From assembly GCA_022771205.1 (NCBI GenBank), contig JALFCF010000005.1, forward strand, positions 154,399-194,886: 40,488 nucleotides of DNA, in the 5' to 3' direction. Both the position numbers and the translations under genes were made by a program. This stretch comes from Mycoplasmatota bacterium (GTDB lineage: Bacteria > Bacillota_I > Bacilli_A > RF39 > UBA660). How positions within the stretch are numbered: the stretch's first letter is position 1; each line of letters opens with the position of its first letter. Below, piece after piece: positions 32,391 to 39,834 of this stretch. Below the pieces are notes generated by a model. The model had not been told where the DNA came from and made no database searches. It worked only from the letters and a program-made list of their open reading frames with translations.

Positions 32391-34883
32391 ATGAAATTAT
32401 TAAGAAAAATTTTTGATCATGAATATAAAGAATTAAAAAGATTTACAGTTTTGGCAGATAAAATTATGGATTTAGATGAAGAATATTCTAAATTAACTGA
32501 TACAGAATTAAAAGCTAAAACTGAAGAATTTAAAGAAAGATTACAAAATGGAGAAACACTAGAAGATATTTTAGTGGAAGCTTTTGCAACAGCAAGAGAA
32601 GCATCTTTTCGTGTTCTAGGAGAAAAGCATTTTTATGTCCAAATTCTTGGTGGTTTAGCAATTCACTATGGTAATATAGCAGAAATGAAAACTGGTGAAG
32701 GAAAAACATTAACTTGTGTACTTCCTGGTTATTTAAATGCCTTAACTGGAGAAGGAGTACATGTCATTACGGTTAATGAGTATTTAGCTGGACGTGATGC
32801 ACAATGGATGGGAGATATTTATCGCTTTTTAGGTTTAACTGTTGGTGTTAATACTAGAGAGTTAAGTGCAAAAGAAAAACAAGAAGCTTACAACTGTGAT
32901 ATCTTATATTCTACAAACAATGAAATCGGATTTGATTATTTGAGAGATAACATGGTAATTAGAAAAGAAGATCGTGTTCAAAGACCTTTAAACTTTGCAA
33001 TTATTGATGAAGTTGACTCTGTTCTAATTGATGAAGCTAGAACACCATTAATCATTTCAGGTGGACAAATGAATAGTGCCAACTTATATTTGGATGCAGA
33101 TCATTTTGCAAAAGGTTTAAAAGTAGAAGATGATTATGTATATGATGAGAAAACAAAAGCGGTAACATTAACTGAAAAAGGTAGTGAAAAAGCTGAAAAA
33201 TCATTCCATGTAAAAAATCTATATGATATTGAAAATGCATCTTTAGTACATTATATTAATCAAGCATTGCGCGCAAATTATGCAATGAAAAAGGATGTTG
33301 ACTATGTAGTACAAGATGATGAAGTAGTAATTGTTGATCAATTTACTGGACGTTTGATGAAAGGTCGTGCATATTCAGATGGTCTTCATCAGGCTATAGA
33401 AGCAAAAGAAGGAGTAACTATCAACCAAGAAACAAAGACTTTAGCAACAATAACTTTCCAAAATCTATTTAGAATGTATAAAAAATTATCTGGTATGACA
33501 GGTACTGCTAAAACCGAAGAAGAAGAATTTAGAAATATCTATAATATGTATGTTATAGAAATACCAACCAACAAAGAAGTAGTTCGTATAGATGCACCAG
33601 ACTTGGTATATGCCACTAAAGAAGCTAAATACAAAGCAATCATACAATTTGTTAAAGAGCGCTATGAAAAAGGACAACCAGTTTTAATTGGTACAATTGC
33701 CATCGAAACTAGTGAATTGATTAGTGATTTGTTGAAAAAAGCACATATCCCACATGAAGTGTTAAACGCTAAAAATCATGCTCGTGAAGCAGAAATTATT
33801 TCAAAGATAGGACAACAAAAATCAGTTACAATTGCAACAAATATGGCAGGACGTGGTACAGATATTAAACTATCTGATGATATTAGAAAACTAGGTGGAC
33901 TTTGTGTAGTAGGTACAGAACGTCACGAATCACGTCGTATTGATAATCAGTTACGTGGTCGTTCTGGAAGACAAGGAGACCCAGGATATACTCAATTCTT
34001 TGTATCTATGAAAGATGATTTGATGGTTCGCTTTGGTTCTGATAGAATTGGCGAAATGATGAAATCCATGGGACTTGGAGAACAAGCTATACAAAGTAAA
34101 ACATTTACAAGATCTATTGGTACTGCTCAAAAACGTGTAGAAGGAAATAACTTTGATATTCGTAAACAATTATTACAATATGATGATGTTATGAATGATC
34201 AAAGAGAAATTATGTATGCCAAAAGAAATAGAATTTTAGATAGTGAATCAATTCATGAAATGGTTCTAGATACTTTCCGCCACCACATAGAAGATTTAGT
34301 GAAATCACATTTAGCTCCAGAAGGTATTTTAGGAAAGCAAGACTATGAAGAAATAGCAGAGTATGTAAATGAAAACTTACTTAAGAAAGACATAAAGATA
34401 TCTGATATAGAGGGATTATCAGAAGAAGAGACAATCGACATATTAGTAAAGAAACTTACAGAAGAATATGAAGAAAAAATAAAAGAAATTCCACAAGAAG
34501 TAACAGACGAATTTGAAAAAGCAATTACATTACAAGTAGTAGACAATTACTGGATGGAACATATCAATACTATGTCCCACTTAAGAGAAGGAATTCACTT
34601 AAGAGGTTATGCTCAAGAAGATCCATTGCGTGCTTATACTATGGAAGGATACGACATGTTCGATGAGATGTTGCAAAAAATTGATAAAGATGTAACAACA
34701 TTCTTATTAAGAGCAGAAATAAGACAAAATATAGAACGAAAAGAAGTAGCGAAAAAGAAAATAACTAACGAAGGTGGAAAAGAACCGGCAAAAAAAACGC
34801 CAAAAAGAGTAAAAAAAATTGGTCGAAATGATCCTTGCCCATGTGGAAGTGGACGCAAATATAAACAATGTTGTGGTAAATAA
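32391..34883 (+). CDS. secA: Preprotein translocase ATPase SecA
   Basis: 830 aa. Walker A KTGEGKTLT (about residue 102), the DEVDSVLIDEARTPLIISG Walker B region, ATNMAGRGTDIKL, GRSGRQGDPG and a C-terminal SEC-C zinc motif NDPCPCGSGRKYKQCCGK. It drives export of unfolded proteins through SecYEG. RBS AAGGAGATG. The last 15 codons form the upstream end of the repeated segment described below, so the gene's 3' end appears to be a recombination target whose codons were supplied by the adjacent cassette. In Bacillus prfB follows secA; here it does not within the window. Confidence 0.97.
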   Translation: MKLLRKIFDHEYKELKRFTVLADKIMDLDEEYSKLTDTELKAKTEEFKERLQNGETLEDILVEAFATAREASFRVLGEKHFYVQILGGLAIHYGNIAEMKTGEGKTLTCVLPGYLNALTGEGVHVITVNEYLAGRDAQWMGDIYRFLGLTVGVNTRELSAKEKQEAYNCDILYSTNNEIGFDYLRDNMVIRKEDRVQRPLNFAIIDEVDSVLIDEARTPLIISGGQMNSANLYLDADHFAKGLKVEDDYVYDEKTKAVTLTEKGSEKAEKSFHVKNLYDIENASLVHYINQALRANYAMKKDVDYVVQDDEVVIVDQFTGRLMKGRAYSDGLHQAIEAKEGVTINQETKTLATITFQNLFRMYKKLSGMTGTAKTEEEEFRNIYNMYVIEIPTNKEVVRIDAPDLVYATKEAKYKAIIQFVKERYEKGQPVLIGTIAIETSELISDLLKKAHIPHEVLNAKNHAREAEIISKIGQQKSVTIATNMAGRGTDIKLSDDIRKLGGLCVVGTERHESRRIDNQLRGRSGRQGDPGYTQFFVSMKDDLMVRFGSDRIGEMMKSMGLGEQAIQSKTFTRSIGTAQKRVEGNNFDIRKQLLQYDDVMNDQREIMYAKRNRILDSESIHEMVLDTFRHHIEDLVKSHLAPEGILGKQDYEEIAEYVNENLLKKDIKISDIEGLSEEETIDILVKKLTEEYEEKIKEIPQEVTDEFEKAITLQVVDNYWMEHINTMSHLREGIHLRGYAQEDPLRAYTMEGYDMFDEMLQKIDKDVTTFLLRAEIRQNIERKEVAKKKITNEGGKEPAKKTPKRVKKIGRNDPCPCGSGRKYKQCCGK
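34839..34883 (+). repeat. SEC-C tail copy 1 (functional secA end; presumed attachment site)
   Basis: Starts at CCATGTGG and encodes PCGSGRKYKQCCGK plus TAA. It is the only copy joined to a secA body. It serves as reference for three downstream copies that differ from it by 6, 9 and 8 of 45 bases, all synonymous. Confidence 0.9.
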
Positions 34884-34890
34884 GCCTGCA

Positions 34891-34922
34891 AACCCGCATA
34901 AAATAAGGGATTGCGGGTTTTT
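34891..34922 (+). terminator. Terminator of secA
   Basis: AACCCGCA (34891-34898) / TGCGGGTT (34912-34919) with a 13-nt loop and T-run. Loop and flanks are similar to the sequence after tail copy 2. Confidence 0.8.
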
Positions 34923-34965
34923 CTATGATTCCACATTTTGGGTAATTTTTGGAGTGTCCATTGTC

Positions 34966-34987
34966 TTAGATACGTTTTAGATACGTT
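34966..34987 (+). repeat. Left arm repeats of cassette 1
   Basis: TTAGATACGTT twice in direct tandem, period 11 bp, 82 bp after the secA stop codon. Candidate arm-type recombinase sites. Confidence 0.75.
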
Positions 34988-34997
34988 ATAAAATCCT

Positions 34998-35029
34998 TGT
35001 AAACCCTTATAAAACAAGGAAAAAACGTA
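34998..35029 (+). repeat. Diverged relic of a secA post-stop segment
   Basis: This stretch (with GTAAACCC, ATAAAACAAGG and an A-run) resembles the sequence just after tail copy 2 (GCAAGCCC, ATAAAATAAGGG, A-run), about three-quarters identical by eye over 30 bp. No SEC-C codons precede it. Confidence 0.4.
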
Positions 35030-35060
35030 TGTTAGAGTGTAATTTTCAAATTGAATATAA

Positions 35061-35082
35061 AACGTATCTAAAACGTATCTAA
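35061..35082 (-). repeat. Inverted arm repeats of cassette 1
   Basis: AACGTATCTAA twice, the reverse complement of the left arm, period 11. With 34966-34987 it forms a 22-bp inverted repeat around a 73-bp centre. Only this cassette has such a pair. Confidence 0.7.
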
Positions 35083-35135
35083 AATGTAATTTGTTACTCA
35101 AAAGTTGTAATATCAAAAATATTAGAATAGATATA

Positions 35136-35144
35136 TGGTATAAT
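35136..35144 (+). promoter_or_regulatory. Extended -10 promoter of cassette 1 genes
   Basis: TGgTATAAT with no clear -35. The same promoter style occurs in cassettes 2 and 3. Confidence 0.6.
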
Positions 35145-35170
35145 TATATAGAAGAAAAGTGGTGATATTC

Positions 35171-36631
35171 TTGGAGAAAAGTAATTATTTAAAAGATAAT
35201 AAAGAGTTATTAAAAGAATATGATTATGATAAAAATACTGAGTTTGATTTGAATACACTTACTTTAGGTTCTGATAGAAAAGTATGGTGGATGTGTTCAA
35301 AAGGTCATAGTTGGCAAGCAGGAATTGGCAGTAGACATCGGTCTGATGCTGGTTGCCCTATATGTGCAAATTTACAAGTGTTAAAAGGTTATAATGATTT
35401 GGAATCTCAATGTCCTAGAGTGGCAAAAGAATGGAACTATGAAAAGAATAATTTCAATCCTGATGAAATAGTTTATGTTTCTAATAAAAAGGTTTGGTGG
35501 AAATGTGAACTTGGTCATGAATGGGAAACTGTAATAAAAAATAGAACGAAAGAAAACGGAACTAATTGTCCATATTGCGCTAATCAAAAAATATTAGCTG
35601 GTTATAATGATTTAGCTACTGAGAATCCTGATTTAGCAAGTGAGTGGAATTATGAAAAGAACGACTTCAACCCAAAAGAGATAGGTTCAAAATCTAAAAA
35701 AAGTGTATGGTGGAAATGTAAAAACGGACACGAGTGGCAACAAGTAATTGAAGTAAGAAATCGTGGAATAGGTTGTCCTTATTGTAATGGAAAGAAAATT
35801 ACTAAGGGAGAAAATGATTTGCTTTCAAAGTATCCTAGAATTGCAAAAGAATGGGATTACACAAAAAATGATGAAATGCCAGATGAGGTATTTCCTAGCT
35901 CTAGTAAAATGTTCTGGTGGATATGTCTAAAAGGGCATAGTTATAAACAAACAGCAGGAAACAGGATACAAAATCATGGATGCCCAATATGTAGTAAAGA
36001 AAGAGTTACATCTTTTCAGGAAAAAATTGTATTCTATTACGTTAAGAAATACTTTTCTGATACTGTAGATAATTATAAAGTTAAAGAATTAGGTAAAAGA
36101 GAAATAGATATATTTATTCCAAGTATCAATGTAGGTATAGAATATGATGGTGGTTATTATCATATAGATCCAAAGAACGATATTGAAAAAGATAAGATTT
36201 GTGATAATTTAGGAATAAAGTTATATAGAATTAGGGATAACAAATGTGCAAAAATTAATTCAACAAGTATATGTTATTATAGAAAGAATAAATCTACTGA
36301 AGATTTAACATCAATTATAATTAAACTGTTAAATGATTTAGGAGTTAAAAATATTGATATAGATATAGATAGGGACTTGAACAACATATACTCAGAAATA
36401 GAGTACATAACAAAAAAAGAATCTCTAGCAACAAAATATCCAGAGATTGCAAAAGAATGGAATTATGAAAAAAATGGTAATTTTAAACCTGAACATATAG
36501 CACCTAAGAGTAGTAAAAAAGTATGGTGGAAATGTATAAAATGTGGACATGAATGGATAACCGATCCAAACCATAGATCTAGAGGACAAGGATGCCCCAA
36601 ATGTTATAAGGAGAAAACAAAACATGAATAG
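35171..36631 (+). CDS. Five-zinc-ribbon protein with an embedded PD-(D/E)XK/DUF559-like nuclease domain
   Basis: 486 aa from TTG at 35171, favoured by GGTGAT just upstream; GTG at 35159 or 35162 would add up to four residues. Five zinc-ribbon units (DUF4379-like) follow the pattern VWWKC..GHEW...CPYC, at roughly residues 37-66, 107-137, 178-206, 247-275 and 450-479. Between units four and five lies a nuclease-like domain: FQEKIVFYYVKKYF, KREIDIFIPSINVGIEYDGGYYH and DIEKDKICDNLGIKLYRIRD, the layout of Vsr/DUF559-type PD-(D/E)XK folds. It probably binds and cuts nucleic acid. Defence or homing roles are possible but not shown. Confidence 0.8.
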   Translation: MEKSNYLKDNKELLKEYDYDKNTEFDLNTLTLGSDRKVWWMCSKGHSWQAGIGSRHRSDAGCPICANLQVLKGYNDLESQCPRVAKEWNYEKNNFNPDEIVYVSNKKVWWKCELGHEWETVIKNRTKENGTNCPYCANQKILAGYNDLATENPDLASEWNYEKNDFNPKEIGSKSKKSVWWKCKNGHEWQQVIEVRNRGIGCPYCNGKKITKGENDLLSKYPRIAKEWDYTKNDEMPDEVFPSSSKMFWWICLKGHSYKQTAGNRIQNHGCPICSKERVTSFQEKIVFYYVKKYFSDTVDNYKVKELGKREIDIFIPSINVGIEYDGGYYHIDPKNDIEKDKICDNLGIKLYRIRDNKCAKINSTSICYYRKNKSTEDLTSIIIKLLNDLGVKNIDIDIDRDLNNIYSEIEYITKKESLATKYPEIAKEWNYEKNGNFKPEHIAPKSSKKVWWKCIKCGHEWITDPNHRSRGQGCPKCYKEKTKHE

Positions 36632-37088
36632 TAAAATAATATATTCTTTTCAAACGTCAAAGAAGATTTTATGTGCTGAAATTAATAATATTTTAGATAA
36701 TAATACTATTGATAATAAAGAGGAGTTGTTTAGAAAAATTGGTGATACACTGAACTGGGTTTATGTTTGCTTAGAAAAAGTGAAAATTGATAATAATTCA
36801 GAATATAGTTCTTATGTATCAGCATTCAAAGGGGCATCAAATATACATAAACATTCAAAAAAGGAAGTTGATTTTGATAATTTTATTAATTGTAGTTTGC
36901 TTCCATGTACTTTGCCTGCAATTTTATCAGATAGAGGAATTTTTTGTTGGCGAGAGATGAATGAAAAAATTATAGATAGTGAAGATCAAGTGAAAAATTA
37001 TAATAAATATTTAGCTAATAAAGATGTTATAGATTCACTTAATAAAATAGAAAAAATAATAATAGAATTAAATAGTAATTTACAATAG
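36624..37088 (+). CDS. Unknown 154-aa partner of the cassette 1 nuclease
   Basis: No family recognised. Soluble and mostly helical by composition, with cysteines at several positions (KILCAE, YVCLEK, INCSLLPCTLP, GIFCWRE) and an ASNIHKHSKKE stretch. It overlaps the nuclease gene by 8 bp and its RBS (ATAAGGAG) lies inside that gene, so the two are translated together. An accessory or immunity protein is a reasonable guess from context only. Confidence 0.7.
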   Translation: MNSKIIYSFQTSKKILCAEINNILDNNTIDNKEELFRKIGDTLNWVYVCLEKVKIDNNSEYSSYVSAFKGASNIHKHSKKEVDFDNFINCSLLPCTLPAILSDRGIFCWREMNEKIIDSEDQVKNYNKYLANKDVIDSLNKIEKIIIELNSNLQ

Positions 37089-37134
37089 ATAAATAGTTAC
37101 TTAAAAATTGTAAAAAATTAAACAATGACAAATT

Positions 37135-37157
37135 TTAGATACGTTTTTAGATACGTT
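37135..37157 (+). repeat. Right arm repeats of cassette 1
   Basis: TTAGATACGTT at 37135-37145 and 37147-37157, period 12, followed by CTGCTAGG. This lies 104 bp before the next CCATGTGG. Confidence 0.75.
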
Positions 37158-37261
37158 CTGCTAGGTTTGCCGAGTGCTACGGAGTGCTCCCAAGTGCAAC
37201 CAAGTGCCGAATTAACGAGCCAAGTGCTCCCGAAAACTCCCAAAATCCCAAATACAAAGGG
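37158..37261 (+). other. GC-richer right-end spacer of cassette 1
   Basis: Begins CTGCTAGGTTTGCCGAGTGC, matching the cassette 3 spacer at one mismatch. It holds several AAGTGC/GAGTGCT words. The 378-bp gap from 37089 to 37466 contains only the right arm, this spacer, tail copy 2, its terminator, the left arm of cassette 2 and a promoter. The open frame crossing it is not a gene. Confidence 0.6.
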
Positions 37262-37306
37262 CCATGTGGCTCAGGACGCAAATATAAGCAGTGTTGTGGT
37301 AAATAA
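37262..37306 (+). repeat. SEC-C tail copy 2 (orphan secA end)
   Basis: CCATGTGG start, encodes PCGSGRKYKQCCGK then TAA with no upstream secA body. It differs from copy 1 at GGC, TCA, AAG and CAG, all synonymous. The Ser codon switch AGT to TCA needs three base changes. Confidence 0.9.
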
Positions 37307-37307
37307 A

Positions 37308-37348
37308 CTCGCAAGCCCACATAAAATAAGGGAAAACGCGAGTTTTTT
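37308..37348 (+). terminator. Terminator after tail copy 2
   Basis: CTCGC (37308-37312) / GCGAG (37338-37342), then six T. It is related in sequence to the live secA terminator, as expected for a displaced secA 3' end. Confidence 0.75.
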
Positions 37349-37387
37349 CTTTGCTAAATAATTGCGAAAATTCATTAAAATTTAAGT

Positions 37388-37409
37388 TTAGATACCTTTT
37401 AGATACCTT
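37388..37409 (+). repeat. Left arm repeats of cassette 2
   Basis: TTAGATACCTT twice, period 11, 81 bp after tail copy 2. Confidence 0.75.
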
Positions 37410-37439
37410 TTTATGGGTGTTTTTGAAAACTAATAAGTA

Positions 37440-37448
37440 TGATATAAT
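37440..37448 (+). promoter_or_regulatory. Extended -10 promoter of cassette 2
   Basis: TGaTATAAT. The following AAAGGAGTGGTAACATG closely matches the cassette 3 start region. Confidence 0.6.
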
Positions 37449-37466
37449 TAATAAAGGAGTGGTAAC

Positions 37467-38198
37467 ATGGAAAAACTACAATTTGAAAATGAACGATTTA
37501 TATTGTATTCACCAGATAGTTTAAAATATATAACTGATAATATGCAGAACATTTTGACTAAATCATTTGAGTATTATAAAATACTTTTTGATGTTGATAA
37601 CTTTAGGAAATTTCAAATTAATTATTTTGATGATATAGAAAAATTTAGAAATTACATTTATGATTTAAGGGGTGAAAAAGAATCATTACCTAAATATGCA
37701 AAAGGTACATTTGATAATGGAATGGTAAATTCATATATTAGTCCTAACATAGATGTTAACAGTACACAATACCATAAAACCTTATATATGGCTTCACATG
37801 AATTATTTCATATAATGTATCAAGAGTTAATTTGGAAAAAAGAAAATCAAAATCGGATAATATGGTTTGATGAAGGGATGGCTCAATTATTTTCTGGAGA
37901 GAATGATTACAATTTAAGTGAAGAGAATTTTTCTAATTGGTTTAATTATGTATTAAATAGAACACATGAAATTCCAAATTTGAATGAATTGAAACATGGC
38001 TCTAGCTTTGAAAATGAAAAATATAGTGGTTATAACTTAAGTTTATTATCAGTAAAATATTTATATGAAACCCTTGGACAAGAAGAGTTTAAAAAGTTAA
38101 TGTATGATAACAATAGAATAATTGAATATGGAAAAACTGTTGTGCAAGACTCTATTGAGTATTATCAAAAAAAGTTAAAACAAAGTAAAACAAAATAA
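37467..38198 (+). CDS. HExxH metalloprotease-like protein (gluzincin, peptidase-MA type)
   Basis: 243 aa, no signal peptide or membrane helix. The zinc motif ASHELFHIMYQELIW supplies HExxH at about residues 112-116. IIWFDEGMAQLF, about 25 residues later, supplies the third ligand Glu, the gluzincin arrangement seen in peptidase-MA-like families. The N-terminal 100 residues have no recognised motif. Substrate is unknown; being intracellular and alone in a cassette, it might act on a host or invader protein. RBS AAAGGAGTGG. Confidence 0.8.
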   Translation: MEKLQFENERFILYSPDSLKYITDNMQNILTKSFEYYKILFDVDNFRKFQINYFDDIEKFRNYIYDLRGEKESLPKYAKGTFDNGMVNSYISPNIDVNSTQYHKTLYMASHELFHIMYQELIWKKENQNRIIWFDEGMAQLFSGENDYNLSEENFSNWFNYVLNRTHEIPNLNELKHGSSFENEKYSGYNLSLLSVKYLYETLGQEEFKKLMYDNNRIIEYGKTVVQDSIEYYQKKLKQSKTK

Positions 38199-38238
38199 GA
38201 ACTTACTAAAAAATCTCGAAAAATCATAAAAAAGTATT

Positions 38239-38261
38239 TTAGATACCTTTTTAGATAACTT
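38239..38261 (+). repeat. Right arm repeats of cassette 2
   Basis: TTAGATACCTT (38239-38249) and TTAGATAACTT (38251-38261), period 12, followed by CTGAGAG. One half has a single mismatch. Confidence 0.7.
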
Positions 38262-38360
38262 CTGAGAGATTTTTTAAGAAATTTGTTGAATATCTTGCAA
38301 ATTATTAGCATTAATTACAACTTATTAGCAAGTTATTGCTAGAAAATAGTAACACTCAGT

Positions 38361-38405
38361 CCATGTGGATCGGGACGCAAGTATAAGCAGTGCTGTGGAA
38401 AGTAA
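38361..38405 (+). repeat. SEC-C tail copy 3 (orphan secA end)
   Basis: CCATGTGG start; encodes PCGSGRKYKQCCGK then TAA. Nine of 45 bases differ from copy 1, all synonymous (TCG, AAG, AAG, CAG, TGC, GGA, AAG). The following terminator region is degraded. The 376-bp gap 38199-38574 holds arms, this tail, a terminator and a promoter. Confidence 0.9.
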
Positions 38406-38460
38406 GTAATTACAAGGCTTTGCGAGATTTTGAAATTAAATTATAGGGAAGAATAGGGAA

Positions 38461-38482
38461 TTAGATACCTTTTAGATACCCT
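38461..38482 (+). repeat. Left arm repeats of cassette 3
   Basis: TTAGATACCTT and TTAGATACCCT, period 11, 55 bp after tail copy 3. Confidence 0.7.
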
Positions 38483-38497
38483 GAAACTTGAATTTTT

Positions 38498-38530
38498 GAC
38501 ACATTATATTTAGCTATGATGTGTCTTTTT
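38498..38530 (+). terminator. Insulating terminator upstream of the cassette 3 gene
   Basis: GACACAT (38498-38504) / ATGTGTC (38519-38525), then T-run. It separates the cassette gene from read-through. Confidence 0.75.
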
Positions 38531-38542
38531 TATAAAATAGTA

Positions 38543-38551
38543 TGCTATAAT
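38543..38551 (+). promoter_or_regulatory. Extended -10 promoter of cassette 3
   Basis: TGcTATAAT, followed by AGGGAGTGGTAATATG. Confidence 0.6.
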
Positions 38552-38574
38552 TATTAAAGATAGGGAGTGGTAAT

Positions 38575-39696
38575 ATGTATTCAAACTTTGATGAAATAAT
38601 ACAAAATATGATAACACCCGAAACGAATAGTGAGGAATTCTTAAAACTATTATTAACATCTGAAATGGATCCAGTAAAAGGGAAATTAATGTTAACTAAG
38701 AATTTTAATTATGATTTAAATTCAAATCATAGTGAAGATTTAAGTTTTTTTGTAAATAATGTTAAATTTAAAGCGGAAATATTTTTAAAAAGTATAGAAA
38801 AATTACCTTTAGAAATAATTCAAGAAAATCAAAATGGAATAACTAATAAGACATTTATTTCATTTATGAGGTTTTTATCAACAATTTCTCCAGAAAAGTA
38901 TTGGGAAATGGTAAATTTGAAAAGAGACAAAAATGTTGGAGATGAAAACAAGAAAAAAAGATTTATTGGATACTATGAAAGACTACTTGGGGATAAACAT
39001 GGTTTTGATTTTGATCCAACTTCTATGGCTTGGTATTATTTTAGAAGCTATACAATGTCTCCGGCAAATAATGAAAGTTTTCATACAGATGATGTAAGGC
39101 ATAGATTGTATGTTGCAATAAATTATGATCAATTAATGAGATTTACAACAGATTTTATAAGTAAATTAGAAGAAGTTAATCAACCATATTTATTAAAAAT
39201 CAAAAGCTGCAAACCAAGCGGAAAGTGTCCAGAAAATGATATGTTGGTTATTTATGCTGATACTGAAGAAAGAGTATTAAAATATGTTAATATATTAAAT
39301 GAAATGATAAAAAGTAACAAAGAATATGAACAGTCAATTCATATTCCATCTTCGCATTTAGGAATTATTGATGGTAAAATTGGATATGGCAGAGAATTTG
39401 GAAAAGAATCATCATATTCAGGTGTTGTTGGTGAAATTGCGGATAAAGCAATAAGAATAGCCTTACGTGATGTATATTATGGAAGAGGACAATCTAAAGA
39501 TTATTCTAAAAAAGAAATGTTTGATGTTATACAACATATGAAAATATCATTATCAAGTAGAGCTGTTTTTGAAAATTTTAAAGATAATTTTTGGGATGCT
39601 TTATATAAAATATGTGAGCAAAGAGGATATAATATGGATGAATCTATTTGCATTGGAGAGAGAGAAGAGCATAAAATAGATAGAAAACGGAACTGA
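38575..39696 (+). CDS. Unknown 373-aa cassette protein sharing a domain with the 590-aa protein at 10587-12359
   Basis: No family recognised with confidence. Soluble, no signal peptide. Residues about 174-272 align with residues 148-240 of the chromosomal 590-aa protein: shared features are VxHxLYV, F..K.EE.N.PYL..IK, a D...V.Y segment, IL.E, IH.P and GI(V/I)DG.IGY. The N-terminal 130 residues and the helical C-terminal 100 residues are unique to this copy, which lacks the repeated DLPIHSK tail. A HopA1-like effector relationship is possible but unproven. RBS AGGGAGTGG. Confidence 0.75.
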   Translation: MYSNFDEIIQNMITPETNSEEFLKLLLTSEMDPVKGKLMLTKNFNYDLNSNHSEDLSFFVNNVKFKAEIFLKSIEKLPLEIIQENQNGITNKTFISFMRFLSTISPEKYWEMVNLKRDKNVGDENKKKRFIGYYERLLGDKHGFDFDPTSMAWYYFRSYTMSPANNESFHTDDVRHRLYVAINYDQLMRFTTDFISKLEEVNQPYLLKIKSCKPSGKCPENDMLVIYADTEERVLKYVNILNEMIKSNKEYEQSIHIPSSHLGIIDGKIGYGREFGKESSYSGVVGEIADKAIRIALRDVYYGRGQSKDYSKKEMFDVIQHMKISLSSRAVFENFKDNFWDALYKICEQRGYNMDESICIGEREEHKIDRKRN

Positions 39697-39708
39697 AGAT
39701 AGAGAAAT

Positions 39709-39731
39709 TTAGATACCTTATTAGATACCTT
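39709..39731 (+). repeat. Right arm repeats of cassette 3
   Basis: TTAGATACCTT (39709-39719 and 39721-39731), period 12, then CTGCTAGG, as in cassette 1. Confidence 0.75.
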
Positions 39732-39834
39732 CTGCTAGGTTTCCCGAGTGCTCTCGGAAGCCAAAAAGGGCAAAAAGGGCTCCCAAACGCCCTCAAAAGC
39801 CAGAAAGTGCTGTCAAAAGCCTCAAAACTAAAAT
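39732..39834 (+). other. GC-richer right-end spacer of cassette 3
   Basis: Begins CTGCTAGGTTTCCCGAGTGC and continues with AAAGGGC and AAGCC words. Composition differs sharply from the AT-rich genes beside it. The 349-bp gap 39697-40045 contains this spacer, tail copy 4, one arm and a terminator. Confidence 0.6.

Larger units (their letters stand above)
34839..37261 (+). mobile_element. Cassette 1 at the secA 3' end (nuclease plus small partner)
   Basis: About 2.4 kb between the start of SEC-C tail copy 1 and that of copy 2. Left end: tail, terminator, tandem TTAGATACGTT (period 11), then an inverted pair of the same. Middle: two overlapping genes with their own extended -10 promoter. Right end: tandem TTAGATACGTT with period 12, then about 105 bp of GC-richer DNA up to CCATGTGG. 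No recombinase is encoded. By insertion logic this is the youngest unit, because it is nearest secA. Confidence 0.7.
37262..38360 (+). mobile_element. Cassette 2 (metalloprotease-like gene)
   Basis: About 1.1 kb from tail copy 2 to just before copy 3, the smallest complete unit. Order: tail, terminator, left arm (period 11), extended -10 promoter, one gene, right arm (period 12, one degenerate half), 99-bp AT-rich spacer. The spacer is not similar to those of cassettes 1 and 3. Confidence 0.7.
38361..39834 (+). mobile_element. Cassette 3 (373-aa domain-sharing protein)
   Basis: About 1.5 kb from tail copy 3 to just before copy 4. Order: tail, left arm (period 11), terminator, extended -10 promoter, one gene, right arm (period 12), 103-bp GC-richer spacer related to that of cassette 1. 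Confidence 0.7.

Noticed and set aside
34634-35116. Minus-strand ORF of 160 codons
   Set aside because: Antisense to the secA 3' end and continuing through terminator and arm repeats. No recognisable protein features.
37125-37361. Plus-strand ORF of 78 codons
   Set aside because: It runs across the right arm, GC-richer spacer, the tail copy 2 codons in a different frame, and the terminator. No ribosome-binding site, and every part is explained by the repeats.
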